Shown: positions 41,246-53,652, counted from the first letter of the stretch. The stretch is 64,000 bases of DNA from Halichondria panicea (GCF_963675165.1 NC_087389.1:3134001-3198000), one strand, 5' to 3'. The notes: generated by a model from the sequence alone, not told the origin. A program made the numbers and translations.

Positions 41246-43553
41246 TATACGGTCAATGTTCTCATGGTTCACCTACACTTTATAGTGGGAAAACTTCAGG
41301 TGGTAATGCACATCATGACATAGATCTAATTATAATTATAGAGAGAAAAAGGGTTATTAAACCCGGAAGGCCGCCGTTTCGAAACCAAAAAATATAATTA
41401 TTGCTTAATATGCTTAATATAACATGCGCAAGTTCCATGCATGCATTGATTGTATTCATTGATTATTATTATTTTTAGAAACGCTCTATCAGGTTCCGGA
41501 TGTTGTCGCTTTGGAAAGCTCTGTCTCCAGTGATTCAGAGATCCTGGTTATCCGATGTTTGAGGTAATATATAATTATAGTAATAGCTACCCATGTCCTG
41601 TAGCGTAATATATACGTATACTTTTATACTGAGTCAGAATAATCATGTTATTACAGGCTTGAAGCTTGAAGTTTTGGTAAAAAAACAGGACGATGTGTTG
41701 AAGCAGCCCGCAGCACATATATGTCCTAGTGTGAAAGCTGCAGCAATTATACCAGCCACTCCCTCAACTTTTCCGCACTCAAAGAATTGACCATCAGCAA
41801 TTGACCATCAGCTCATGCCAACTGGTTAATTTTTACGGCAATGATAACATCATCAGTAGGGTGTGTTGGTGCACTGTGTTGGTGCACAGTGTTTCCTTTG
41901 ATCTGCCCACTGTATAATTCATTGTATCATGCATCTCATGACCAGACCACCATTAATTCATCATTATGATCAATATTATTATCGTGACTTATTGTATAAG
42001 CAATTAATAATTAATTATAATTAATTATATTGCACGATTATCTAACAAGATCATCTTGCAAGATCATCACTATGATGATGCCAACCTCTGGTAGACTAGT
42101 ATGTAGACTAGCCTGTGGAGGAAGGGATGATAGAGAGCATAAGATTTGCTATGATTATATGACCTTGCAAGAAGACTCTTGAATGCAAGAACATGGACCA
42201 TTTTGTACAATTCATGCAAGAATTACACGTGCACGTTCTGGGTAAGATCAAGCTTCAAAAATAGCCTACCTCTAGACTGGCTGTCAGATTTCCTCAGCTG
42301 GAAACATGACGTACTCTATCTTTTAAGGGCCTAAACAAGTAGCCCACCGCATACATTAAATGTTGGCAATGAATAAGTTATCAGTGCAAGTTATCAGTGC
42401 CTGACCCAGAGTACCCAGAGTAAGAAAGCCATTAATGGAATGCAAAACCTGTGCTGACCCAGAGTAACAAAGCCAATTTCCTTAATGGAATGCAAAACCT
42501 GTAGGTGCTGTATCAGTACAGTACGTCTTTGTGAAAGGTGAAATTGATGCTCCATTGATGCCAGCTCAGAAGACGGTATAGAAAGTGTAAGAGATTCCTT
42601 TTGGCTGACCTCAAGATTTGGTATTTGGGGCAGTTTCAGTAATTTAATTGTACATAATTATGTATACATATCCAATAATTTTACTGCGGAAGCTGTGTTG
42701 GAAAGATATTAGTTGTAACGCGGTGGGTGGGCGTAAATTACCTGCGGTGTCGATTAGGGTGGCCTTATTGGTTATTTATTTTCAATGTTATTCATGAAGG
42801 TAAAATGTTATGTTGAACTCAAGAGACGAAGGCCTTTATTTTATGTGTTATTAGCACAGTGCAACTTATCTTTGTCATAGTTTTAAAAGTACCCACAGGA
42901 TTTCATAGGATTTTTAGGGGGATTGAGGGGGGTCTGGGGGTCCTCCCCTGGACAATTTTTGAGCAAATGGTTGTTGGTACGAAGTCAAACTTCACTTTTC
43001 ACAAATGTGACGTACAGCAGCCATTGGATGAGACTAAACAAAGAACTATAATTATTATACAAACACCCATGAACAAAGTCTACACAGTACGTATTACATA
43101 TTGAATAATCGTTGTGATACACATTGTGATACACATGCACCACAGCCATCATTCAGTCATTAAGCAACAAAAGTATGCAGTCGTAAAAAAGAACAGGAGC
43201 CACCACTGCGGATACTGAAGGATGGGAAGCGGCAAACTAATGTCCAGTGTGGCAGATGACAGGGGAAGAGTTAAGACACATAGCAATGGCTAATGCAAGT
43301 TGTATAAGTATACTGTAATTATACTGTAATTGGTTTCGTATGTGTTCCTATAATAATTATTGTATGCACGCATGTTGTTATGCACGTTACACACATGCCA
43401 CTTTCATGCTGTCATGTTTGATACTATTACTTGGTCCGTCTCAAGAGCTCGTACTTATTAAATATTCTGCACATGTGGGGTCAAGTTTCTCGCATGCGCA
43501 GAAGAGTCCTCGGACAACTAACATGACAAGAGTAATCTCTGATTCACTTCTGA
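41246..43553. other. Repeat-rich intergenic sequence
   Basis: Possible small exons on the plus strand at about 41479-41562 (before GTAATAT) and 41657-41788 show no known domain. 42250-42420 matches the repeat at 63220-63510 (CTATCTTTT-AGGGCCTAAACA, TTATCAGTGCCTGACCCAG). Duplications: 41785-41812 (14 bp), 41862-41887 (13), 42375-42400 (13), 43310-43331 (11). The open frame at 42859-43104 runs through a G-rich tract and is not believed. Confidence 0.4.
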
Positions 43554-43560
43554 GCAAAAT
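43554..43560. repeat. Target site duplication GCAAAAT, left
   Basis: GCAAAAT directly precedes TTAGCC of the left inverted repeat; the same 7 bp directly follows GGCTAA of the right one (49705-49711). Confidence 0.75.
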
Positions 43561-43705
43561 TTAGCCTCCTTCGCAGCCTCTCCTTTTTCTGTTCTTTGTC
43601 ATAGTTCAATAAGATAAAATACGGGGCTAATTGGAGGAACAAAGAAAGAAAGAAGGAAGAGACTAAGAAAAAGGAGAGCCTGCCTTGCTAAGTCGCGTGA
43701 CGGTA
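43561..43705 (+). repeat. Left terminal inverted repeat, itself palindromic
   Basis: Starts TTAGCCTCCTTCGCAG; contains AATTGGAGGAACAAAGAAAG; the inner end reads GCCTGCCTTGCTAA (to 43691). Start and inner end are also complementary to each other, so each terminal block could fold as a 131-bp short element. An 11-bp duplication follows at 43702-43723. Confidence 0.85.
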
Positions 43706-44089
43706 GACGAGTGGTAGACGAGTGAAAATGAACGTGGGCAGTCAGACCAACAAGCCACAGCATGCCTACGCATTCCGCCTTTGCTTTAGCCAAAAAGTCT
43801 TGGAAACAATTTACTTTGGTCCTGTGTACCTACGTACGTGTAGCTAGCTAGCTCCAATTTTTTTATCCATGAAATACACTGTTATGATAATAATTTATTA
43901 TGCCTCAAGTTGTCTCAGCCTCTGGAAACTAACCATGCACTGCACTTTGGTCTCATCTATCTATGGTCTCATGCACATTAATTAATTCAGTACAACTTAG
44001 CACAAAACACGACGTACAGAACAACTGTTACTAGACTATATAAGTATAATAGTGACATTTAGCAATGACTATGCCATTATAGTCTAGAT

Positions 44090-46972
44090 ATGGGAAAAAA
44101 CATAAAACTGTACCAAAATAGTAACAATGATGTCAGTGACACAGCAAACCAATCACAGACAATAATGGAAAAAATTACACAAGAAGAGTGGCTCAAGGCA
44201 CACTACAACGAATCACCATCGGAAGGGCCCCCAGCGAAACGAGTGAAGTTTGAGGATGTGTACAATGATATCAGCTCAGCTTTTCCACGAACAAAATTTT
44301 AGCTTCCAAATGGTCTCAGATACTATCACGTCTGTTTTCCCTCAATCCTTTTCAAAACGTTTCGGAAAAAGCCGCAAGGCACACATAGCCGCAAGGCACA
44401 CATAGTTGGTATTGAGCCGAAAGACCAGACGACAATTCCGCAGAACAACTCAAGAGATCGATTGATACAAACAGCCAACTTAGGCAACAAGTGAAAGCGC
44501 TGGAAGATAGGGTTAGTGAACTAGAGCAAGCCAATCAAAGATCGCTAGTCAGGCAAATTAACACATTAACAACCTCCTCCCACTCTGCCTCTCATGGACC
44601 TGACAATTCGTCACTTCCAAGAGTTTACGATGGACCAACTTCTCAAGGAATTTGAACAGTATGCTCCAGATGTACTTCAACTTCTTAAGGCTCTTGGTGA
44701 TGTCCAGACGACTGGTGCCGATGAGGTGGCCCCTACACAAAACGGCAAGGTGGTGGTAGCTATGTGAACACTCATGAGAAGCAGGACAAGAAGGGTGCTC
44801 GGTCTCCAATTGCTGATTAGCTTCATGCTGGTGGCTAGGTCCACAAACTCCCAGGTACTGTAACGTGTGGGAAAACAATGTTAATTATACATGATGCATA
44901 TAATTATAAAAATTTAACAACACTATATAGGTTCTAAATTGCCTAAATCATGCCGGGATATGCGTGTCGTACCAAACCACCTGGAAATATCTTAAACAGC
45001 TCACTGTACAATCACGATACACTGAACTATTACGTGAAGGCCACTGGTTGTGGGTGTTCGACAACTTGAACATTCACCAAAAAGTTCGCCATGAACGTGA
45101 CGGTAATAGATTGTATGTACAGTATTATTGTTTTCAATGGAAACTTACCTTCTACAGAAACTTACCTTCTACAGATTATCACTCTAGCATGCTGAACATC
45201 ACATCACGCATAGCTGTGCGTATCAAAAATCTTCCAGATTGGCCATTTGAATGGAGTGATACTACACCACAACGCTCGATTGAATCACTCACACCGTCTG
45301 ATTTTCTACCGAGTGAAGATGACGCAAAGGAGTTGAAGACAAGAGCTGTCAGGTACATGGTGCGCTTCTTAGTGAAAGAGTTCAGCAGCCTTGCTGACCT
45401 ACGAGGTTTCATTCCAGAGGAGACACATCATCCAAAACATCCATCTGAAGTTGTACCTATGAAAGTTCTTTTCAAAGATGAGAAGTACACAGCGGAAACC
45501 ATCGACATCCTTGCTCAACTAGCAGTAGATGCAGACTTGACTGATGGCGCTCCTCAGGTTAGTGCACAAACCTATACGCAAACATGTGTACATGAATCGT
45601 AGGAGTATACTGAGTTGTATACTAATTAACTTTCGTCAATTTTATGATTACATGCAGGTAGTCGTAGGTGACCAAGCAACATGCAAGACAATTCGGGCAA
45701 GCAAACTGTGGCGTCAAACAGAGATAAGATCAAACAGAGATAAGATCGATCGACACGACACGCTGAAATGGGTCAATGAAACTCCTGGTAAATAGAAATA
45801 ACAAATGTGCCATACATATGCTGGCTGGCCCAAACGGTGTTCCTTATTTAGAATAGTGTTATACACAGCGGTGGTACAATTAACTATATCAATGACGAAT
45901 ATACCAATAATTATAAGCCATATAGCGATCATACACTGAATTTCATACACTGAATTAATTAACTTACCTTTTTAATTCATCAGGTGACTTCCTCCGTATT
46001 CTTATGACTAAGTTTTGGGGAACTCCTGCCCAGTCTGGATCGTTGTGTAATCTACGTGAGGTGATTCGACGAACTAGTGTCGATAAGGGTGTCAAAGTGT
46101 TTAATGTCGGTGATGAATTTCTTATGCACGCCTTTAAAGGTCATCTTATCTCCAGCATTATGACACACCTGAAAATCAAGTCCGTCGATGATAAGATTTC
46201 TCACTGTGTTACGTACGGCTGGTTGCAAGAAATGGCTGAGAAGTTAGTCACCAAAACACTGATGCCTATACAACATTCAACTGATCCTGTATTCAAGATG
46301 CATCGGTCGTGTCTTCACCACGCATTTCTCTACGTCGACCTTAGCGAAGCGATTCGGTGGGAAAACGGATCACAAGTTGTCAGGCATTGGAAATACTGGT
46401 TACCACATTTTCTTGCCGAGGGGTGTACAAATTATTCTACAGAGGCAGTTCATCTCATCTCTAATCTGACAGCCGTGTTCCCAAAGCACATAGCGTACAT
46501 CACAACTCACAACCGAACTGTGAACATGAGTGGGAGGTTAGGACATGCAAAGCCAGTTGATCAGCTTATAGAGCATTACAATCTGTAAGTGTATAAGACG
46601 CAATAATAAATGTATTACCATCATTATAATCACACGCATATATACAGGATATTTAAGCAGACAATCAGGACATCTCAACATACTGAGGATGTGTCTTTGG
46701 CTGTTCTATTCCTAATGGAAGCAGCCAAACGGGCAGATTCCATGCTTGGAGCGAGCGGCAAGACAGACCACAGCACACACCGTACGAGATGCCAGCACAG
46801 ATGTCTTGAAAATGGCCAGAGACCTAATGGAGAAACAAACAACACAAGAAATATCAGTCCGCACTGCTCCAACATTCATCGACAACAGTGATGTGGGTTG
46901 GAAGAAACTGACAACGACGACTTGGCTGAAAGACGTTTTATCTAAAAAATTGGAACAAGAAGAAAGCATATA
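44090..46972 (+). pseudogene. DUF6589 protein, putative transposase of the AcademH-like element
   Basis: ATG at 44090. N-terminal exon ends near 44300. A coiled coil lies at about 44430-44540 ('LRQQVKALEDRVSELEQANQ'), then 'MDQLLKEFEQYAPDVLQLLK' (44654-44713), followed by a stop within 100 bp. Exon 44964-45101 encodes 'WVFDNLNIHQKVRHERDG'; exon 45174-45558 encodes 'AVRYMVRFLVKEFSSLADL' and 'VVPMKVLFKDEKYTAETID'; exon 45657-45789 'VVVGDQATCKTIR'; exon 45985-46586 'FWGTPAQSGSLCNLRE', 'FNVGDEFLMHAFKGHL', 'HRSCLHHAFLYVDLSEAIRW', 'HIAYITTHNRTVN'; a last exon ends 'WLKDVLSKKLEQEESI' at 46972. Introns are 50-200 bp. The Asp in VFDN and in VGDQ may be catalytic, an inference. Duplications at 44371-44404, 45140-45173 and 45715-45746 damage it. 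Confidence 0.75.
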
Positions 46973-47195
46973 ATTATACATACATGAACAGTGATAGAGA
47001 ATTAGATATAGATTACGAAATTTCTTATGTTCTTTAAATGTGTACATAAAATTTTCAGTACTTGTTTCCCCGGAAGGCATTGCATGATCATAGTTTTGCG
47101 CGAACGCGTGATGTTTGCACAATACTTTTAAATATTTAAATAATGTATAACATAATAATATAACAAGAGAGTGATTATTATGGGATAAAAATCAA

Positions 47196-49015
47196 TTACA
47201 CACGTTGCCTCTTCTTGGCAGGCACTACACTGTCTATTACAGCAAAAAGCTTGTCACACAACTCAGGTCTTAAACTGTAATGTTCTTTAATGTACTCTAC
47301 TGAAGTTATAAATGACACATCTTGACATATTGCACGAATTAAAGCTGATGGGAGAACAAAATCAACACCTATCATTAAAAAAGAGGGGTGACTTGATAAA
47401 AAATTGTCCCGCTCTTCTGTCAATAATTCAACCAATTTTTTCTCTTGCTCACAAGATGCCACTCTAACACGCTTGCGTCTTGTTCTTGTAGGTGGTGGTA
47501 GAAGGGGTTCTAAGCACGCTATGTGATCTGGCAATCCTGGATTACATACATCACAACAGGGGCTATCAGCTGAGGCTATGGTGCTCTCGAGCTCTCTGCT
47601 ACCTAAGATCCTTAACAATCTCCTCCTCCTACAGTTCTCGGTGTCTGTGCAAAAATCTTTCACAAAAGAGTTGATTTTCTTCTGCTTAGGACTGTAGAAG
47701 ACATGGGCACGGGCAGGAGATCTGTCACGTCCAGCACGCCCACACAGCTACGTAAGAAAAACTAATATGAACTTGAAGACGTTATGGGTAATTATTACCT
47801 GATGTAATTCATTAACTCCACCTGGGGCACCATAAACTATAACCAGCCTGATATCCCCAATGTCCATCCCCTATATAGACATGCATACATGCATACAGTG
47901 TTATACAGTGACAAAATGCATACAGTGACAAACTAAAATGAGTGCTATATATACCTACCATTCCAAACGCAACAGTTGCAACAAGGCAACGAAGCTTTGT
48001 ATTGCCCTGAAAATCAGCTCTGATCCTCTCCTTCGTGAAGTGTGTCAGCGATGCGTGATACATCCCAACATAACTATTGCTGAAAGCAGCTGAGATAAGA
48101 CACCCATACACCTTGCACGCCATGTTCTTAGTTTGAACAAACAGAAGTATCTTGGGTATGTCACTTGGACTTGTGCGCTGTAGCATTTTGGCCACTCCAG
48201 CCATGTCTTTCTGTATAATTATGCTTTTGAGAGTTATATCATAATTAATAATTCTTACGGTCAAGGCCTTTATTGGTCCGACAGACATGTAGATATTTGG
48301 CCGGTCAAGAGATTGTGCGACTACTACTGGATTCACTAAATGGAGGGACTTTACAATAACGTCCTGTGTCTCAGCTGAAGCAGTCGCAGTTAAAGCCATA
48401 AAAGGTACATTGGTCAGAGCCCTCAACCCACCAAGCTTCTCAAAGGCAGGCCTGAACGATTCACCCCTATTAAGAACAAATATACTTACAGCCATTAGGA
48501 AGAATTAACCAACCAGTCAGTGATACAGTGAGCCTCATCAACTGCTAACAGGACCAGATGCTTCTTGGCAAATGGTGTTGAAAAAAATCCCCTCCAAGGT
48601 GTTTGTACAGCTATCTCAAGGCACATAAACACTGAAGTGGATTGTTTATTTTAGTACTATGTACAACTCACCAAATCGGTACGTTCCTTGAACAGCAGTG
48701 CCATAATTGCTCTTGGTGGCTATAGTTGCACTGACCCCTATACTATTCAATTGACTGACCTAACATGAATAGCTGTAATTATAAAATATTTGTAACTGTA
48801 CGTCCGGCAACCTACTTGTTGTTCCAGCCATTTAAAGGACTGACAACTACTGCTGCTGCCTCTAAGCTCACGATAAGTGGAGGAAGGAACATACACAATG
48901 ATTTCCCGAGCCTGTTGCCATTCTTACAAACACGTCCTTCCCTTGTAGAATAGGCTCAACTGCTTCAAACTGTCCTGGTCGCAATGTGGAAAAGTGGAAG
49001 TACTTGTACTCTTGA
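47196..49015 (-). pseudogene. RecQ-like DNA helicase of the AcademH-like element
   Basis: Read downward: 'LRPGQFEAVEPILQGKDVF' (about 48950-49010), 'MATGSG' where the Walker A Lys codon has lost a base (about 48890-48905), an exon at about 48668-48755 with 'GVSATIATKSNYG', 'LLAVDEAHCITDW' (DEAH box, about 48520-48560), then frame 47812-48495 with 'FMALTATASAETQDVIVKSL', 'SLDRPNIYMSV', 'ILLFVQTKNMACKVYG', 'MYHASLTHFTKERIRADFQG' and 'LRCLVATVAFGM'. Near 47745 'LCGRAGRDRSPARAHVFY' (motif VI, Arg finger) follows. The last part, 47196-47663, has a zinc-binding 'CRRRRLLRILG' and 'CCDVCNPG', then a basic tail. A complete RecQ core with introns; broken in Walker A. It likely assists transposition. 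Confidence 0.85.
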
Positions 49016-49558
49016 CCTCAGACTACAGCTGGATCTATCTATAGCTAAATCACTGGACATGCTAGCCTAGGTAGAACAAGTTAAGCTGTACTTTGATTTG
49101 CTGCAGTTGCACTCAGTTGCACTCTTTGAATTTGTACTATATATAGAATTTGGTGCTATAATTATTAATTATCATCTATATGTGAGGCGCACCGATTGTA
49201 AGGCCATATCCAGGGAAACAATACACACTTTAGCTATACACTATGTTTATTATATAAAAACCAACTCACTTTTTTGTGGCTTTCTCATCTTTTTTTCATC
49301 AGCTACACCACTTTTTCCAACTAGATCTACTCTAAGTTATTAGCTAGCTTAGTAGGTATATTAAAGCATACCATTGTGAGACTCTATCTGCTGAGATGTC
49401 TAAGAAGTCTTTCAGAAGAAAACATCACAACAACGTGTGCAGTTCCTGGTAAAGGCGCTCCAGTGCTGTGTGGGAGGACAGCTACTGCGGTCATGCTGAG
49501 GTTTTCTTGCACCCACGCTCATTAAAATGTGTATACGTCAGTAGGGGATCACAAGACT
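49016..49558. other. Upstream region of the helicase gene, inside the transposon
   Basis: No exon was recognised. It may hold the helicase promoter and 5' untranslated region; an AGTTGCACTC tandem pair lies near 49105-49124. Confidence 0.4.
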
Positions 49559-49704
49559 TAGCGAGGCAGGCCTTCCTTTTTCTTATAGTGGCTTCCTTTT
49601 TTCTTTCTTTGCTCCCTCCAATTATTCCCGTATGGTGTTAACATTGTGACAAACAACAGAAACAAAATTATAACTGAAAAAGGAAGGCCTGCGAAGGAGG
49701 CTAA
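49546..49704 (-). repeat. Right terminal inverted repeat, itself palindromic
   Basis: Complement of the left block: ends CTGCGAAGGAGGCTAA at 49704, with CTTTCTTTGCTCCCTCCAAT inside and TTAGCGAGGCAGGCC at its inner end (49559). Followed by GCAAAAT. Confidence 0.85.
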
Positions 49705-49711
49705 GCAAAAT

Positions 49712-50977
49712 TAGCCCCAACCCTTGTACTTGTCCACCCTATTTAATGTGCACCTCAATGCAAGTGCAATTTGGCCAAGCAATTAAGATGTATCGCCAAT
49801 AAATATTAATATATTATTATTCAACCAACAGGCTGGTAGCGATTCCTGAAAGATTATAAGACATTATACATTACCTTGAGACCAGCTTGGTGTTTACCTC
49901 GAGAACAAGCACTCTTATTATAATGGCTATATACACAACAAGTTATTAAGTTATTAGTTTTAAAAAGTGGCTGTTACAGCTTCGTTGTCGTACAAAAGCT
50001 AACTTGCATGTTGCCAAACTCTACATGCTTGAAATTGCACGTTGGCAGTTAGCCTCGTTTCCAGACCGATCCGTATCCAATTGAACGCTAGGTCGACAGC
50101 ACAGCACAGTCTACCGGATTTGACAAAAAACTTAGGATAAAATAATAGGTTTGGACAGTGTTGAGAAAAGTTAAGTTAACTCTTTGGTCTAACCATGATG
50201 AGACAGTGACCTTTTGGTTAATAACCAAAGTAATTCCTTTCAGCCCCCAGCTTATGACAGATTTGGTACAGTTGTAGAGCACAGCCCTATCGTAGTAACG
50301 AAGGAGTTAATATAAATTCCTTACATTCCAATGACGACTTCATGATGAGGTGGAGTCTAGTCAAGCAGTTCAATGGCAGAACACAGAGCTGAAGCCTATG
50401 ATAATGACAAAGAAAGAGATACTAGTTTCCCAGTGTTTACTGTTCGTCTTAGGTATTTAAAATGGCAGTATGTAAAATGGCAGTATGTGGACAGGGATGG
50501 TTGTGACAGATTTTTAATATATAAATCATATAGTCATAGTGCAATTTGAAAGGTCAATAAACACACTTGGAGGATTTACACTGTGTGGCAGTGGGATTGA
50601 CATGTAATCATCCACAACATGTAATCACCCGATAAGGAGTCTGACGGTACACAGCCTAGAAACGAGCACAAATGCCTCATCTTACCCATTCAGTTATGTT
50701 TAGCTTCAAAAAAGCTATGGTGAATGGCAAAGAGTTGTAGAAGAAGTACTTGATGCTGCTATAGAGATAGTGTCAGTAACTTTTGAATGGGTCATACACT
50801 GCATTATACACTGCATCTCATACACCGTTGTCTGATCAGCTAGTGCTAGATATGTTCATTAATTATGTAAAGAAAATTAATTATGTAAAGAAGAATTTGG
50901 GACTGTTTTAAATGTATTTTGAATGCATAATGTACAGTAGTGTTACTGAACAGCAGAGTATGAATGTTCGGTAGCCC
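49712..50977. other. No gene recognised
   Basis: AT-rich. Tandem duplications at 50458-50487 (15 bp) and about 50858-50893 (period 18). Confidence 0.45.
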
Positions 50978-51474
50978 TCAGAGAACCTCGGCCTCTTGTA
51001 GCAACTGAGAGTCTTCTTCCCAGATTAGAAATCTCCTGGGGCGGTTGACGAACATGTGTTTGTGTGCTCGGTGCTCGGTTCTCGGTTCATCAAACCCTGG
51101 CAATGGACCTTCGTAAAACCGATCGCTTGAGGTGTAGTAATAGAATGGAAGGTCTGGATCCAATCGTTTCATGAATTCTATTGACACTTTCCTCCAGGCA
51201 TAGTAATTGTATATACTGTATGGTTTGTGTACAGATAGCGGGTAATTTCATTATTATTTGCCATTATTTGCCATGTATATACCTGTTTCATTGTGAGTAC
51301 GCTGAAGAAGCATTCAACATCGTCCGTTGTGCTCGTTAATTCCCTCGTCTCAATGTTAGCAGCTAATGTGATTAATATTTCCCGAGTAAACCCGTATAAC
51401 ACAGGGAAAATATTTAAATTTCCTGCTACAGTGCAGCCCATAAAATCTGCACATTTCCTGAAGGTGTCCTGCAA
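50978..51474 (-). pseudogene. Two exons of a transposase-like repeat gene
   Basis: The upstream exon (about 51292-51474) encodes 'GFTREILITLAANIETREL' and 'TTDDVECFFSVLTMKQ', ending at a donor GTATATAC. The downstream exon (50978-51190) encodes 'RKVSIEFMKRLDPDLPFYYY' and ends with a stop. The TTDDVECFFS and RLDPDLPFYY motifs recur in multi-copy sponge proteins as I recall, and probably come from the end of a transposase; no name can be given. A start and the body of the gene were not found upstream. Confidence 0.45.
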
Positions 51475-52435
51475 CCTACTTACAAAGGATAGTTCCTGTA
51501 TAGTTTCCAGTTTCCTTTACTATTCCTGAAGAAGTTCAGGACATGTGTAAGATTCATCAAGGAAAGGAAAGTCTACAGGAGTATAGGAAATTTAGATATT
51601 TTTCCTGTGTAATACATGTACATAAGAACGCATTGTTAGTGTGACCAGTGGGAGGGTAATGAGCACATAAGAAAGGGATTGTGCTCTTGTTCAGAGCACA
51701 GTGCACGAATCCGATTTCGCAATTTTAGTGCATGTAGCTGTCCATGCACAGTTAACCCTGGTAGAATCAGGAAGGCGAATTGTGAAATGAGCATCGTCAT
51801 GCTCCACTAGCATCGGTTTTGTTTTAAAATAATTATTACCTTCTGCCTTCCTGATATCGTCATTTTTAGTCTAGTGATCAACACATACATTATTGTCACC
51901 ACATTTTCAATATACCAAACTAATTGCCAAACTAAGTATCTCCCCATTAGTTTATTGTCAGGCACAATTTAATAACGGCACAATTGCTTACTTTTTTGAT
52001 TTTCTTTGGTGGTTCGATGAAGTTGTAGTCAGAACATTCAGAATCTGAATTATCACGGATAGGCTACACAAGCAGTGAATAATTAATTCTTTTCGTGAAT
52101 ATACACTTGATCTCTCTTGTCCACCATTTCATTTCCATTAGCCACCGACCACCGACACATAAACTGACACCCACAAAATGTTATCAACACACTGACATTT
52201 AGACCGAAATCCGAGTGGATAAGGCCGTCATGAAACGCGAAAGCCGTGTAGCCAAAGCTGGGAAAATGTCCCAAAATTTGAAGGCATGCACCAGAGCGTT
52301 CTTGAAGAGGCACCAAAAAAGTTGGAACTTCCCCGTATTAGTCCATTCTGGAAATACAATCGTACGAATACGAAGGAGACGAACTTCGTTCAGCAACCAT
52401 TACACTACATCACAACCCCTCAACCGCCAAGCGAT

Positions 52436-52560
52436 TCGAGTCGATCAGAGAGTCGATCAGAGAGAGGCAATCGATGAAGCGATTCGAGAGAGGCAATCGA
52501 TCAGAGTGAACCAAGCGACAGAGTGAACCAAGCGATCAGAGTGAGCCAAGCGATTCGAGA
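52436..52560 (+). repeat. Overlapping short repeats (GCGATTCGAG / GATCAGAG units)
   Basis: GTCGATCAGAGA occurs twice in tandem, GAGAGAGGCAATCGAT twice, AGAGTGAACCAAGCGA twice with a third variant, and AGCGATTCGAG three times. It looks like repeated rounds of short duplication. Confidence 0.85.
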
Positions 52561-53652
52561 GATCACCTACCTGCACCTAAAACAAAACATGCAGCTAGTA
52601 TAGCGAAGCTGTTAGGACCATGTTAGGACCAATGGCAAAAGTGCTGGATTAGCTACTTGGCACATTAATTTGTGACCATGATCAATCAATTTATGTTACA
52701 TATTATTATTATTGCTGCCTATAAACCTCACTGGACTTGTAACCTTATTAGTTAAAATTATACTCTAAATAACGCACATAAATAACGCACACTTAACGCT
52801 AGCTACATGCATATAGCCACTAATCCAGAAACCATTAATAGTAGCAGTAGTAGCAGAAGCTTAGTAGTAGCAGTAGATAGCTTGGGAATTGTCAAGTGTT
52901 ATTCTTGACATTGCATTCTTGACATTGCAATCAATAACCTTTGAAGCTTAAGACACAGTAAATTAAATTGTCTCCTCCTTGTCATAACCAAACCTACACT
53001 GGTACATAATACATCTACAGGTGGCAAAGTAGTGATAAGGTGTGTCTGACACAAGCTTCGCTTCAGCTTGAAAGGATTAAAGTATGGCTCACCTCACTGC
53101 TACTGTTTTTCACGTATGCCGCCACCTAAAAACACAAAAGTTTGTCATCAGATGAATTACGCTGTGTAGATTCTGATTACATATACAAAATAGTTCTGCG
53201 TTCAGAAAAAGGTGGGTGTTAAATTTCATATCTTACTTGACTTGACTTAGAGGCTCTTGGGTCATTCCATGTGAGATCAACACGAAAATCGGATTACCCC
53301 CTCAGATTTCCTCGAAACTAACTTGATAAACCTTTGGTTGAAGTTTCATGGCTTCGTGGTTATAGTGTGGCAAAAATGTAGCAAAAATGTGAGGTTTCTT
53401 GACCTACCTACATCATGCAAATGTTATTTGATATGCACAAAATGTGGAGGTAATTGGTGAACCTTCGACTCAAGTGTTGAGGTATTTATAATTTTTTTAT
53501 ATTTGTTGTGATAACGCCAATGGGTTTGGGAGATTCGTGGAGATACATAATACGAAGTTTTACAGGCATTGATGAATAAAATGTTAGAATAACAGATTGT
53601 TAATAGATAAATAATTACACAAAAAAGTGCTAATTAGTAGCTTTAACCGCCA

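Larger units (their letters stand above)
43561..49704. mobile_element. AcademH-like DNA transposon (DUF6589 gene plus RecQ-like helicase)
   Basis: A 6.14-kb unit with inverted ends of about 145 bp, a 7-bp target duplication and two convergent genes: a plus-strand DUF6589-type protein (44090-46972) and a minus-strand RecQ-like helicase (47196-49015). From memory, the Academ superfamily has an AcademH lineage that carries a helicase of this type, in animals and fungi; this element fits it best. The inner flanks of the terminal blocks do not match each other as target duplications, whereas the outer flanks do, which argues for one element and against two separate short insertions. Both genes have frame breaks. 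Confidence 0.75.

Noticed and set aside
42859..43104. Open frame of 81 codons considered as a small gene
   Set aside because: It passes through a G-rich tract that gives low-complexity residues, has no splice signals or known motif, and the neighbouring frames are equally open.
47196..49015. Cellular BLM/WRN-type RecQ gene
   Set aside because: It sits inside inverted repeats with a target duplication and next to a DUF6589 gene, so a transposon-borne helicase is the simpler reading.
43561..49704. Two independent MITE insertions flanking host genes
   Set aside because: Neither block has its own target duplication, while the outer flanks of the pair share GCAAAAT and similarity between the ends extends a few bases inward past the MITE-like unit. 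The possibility is not fully excluded.
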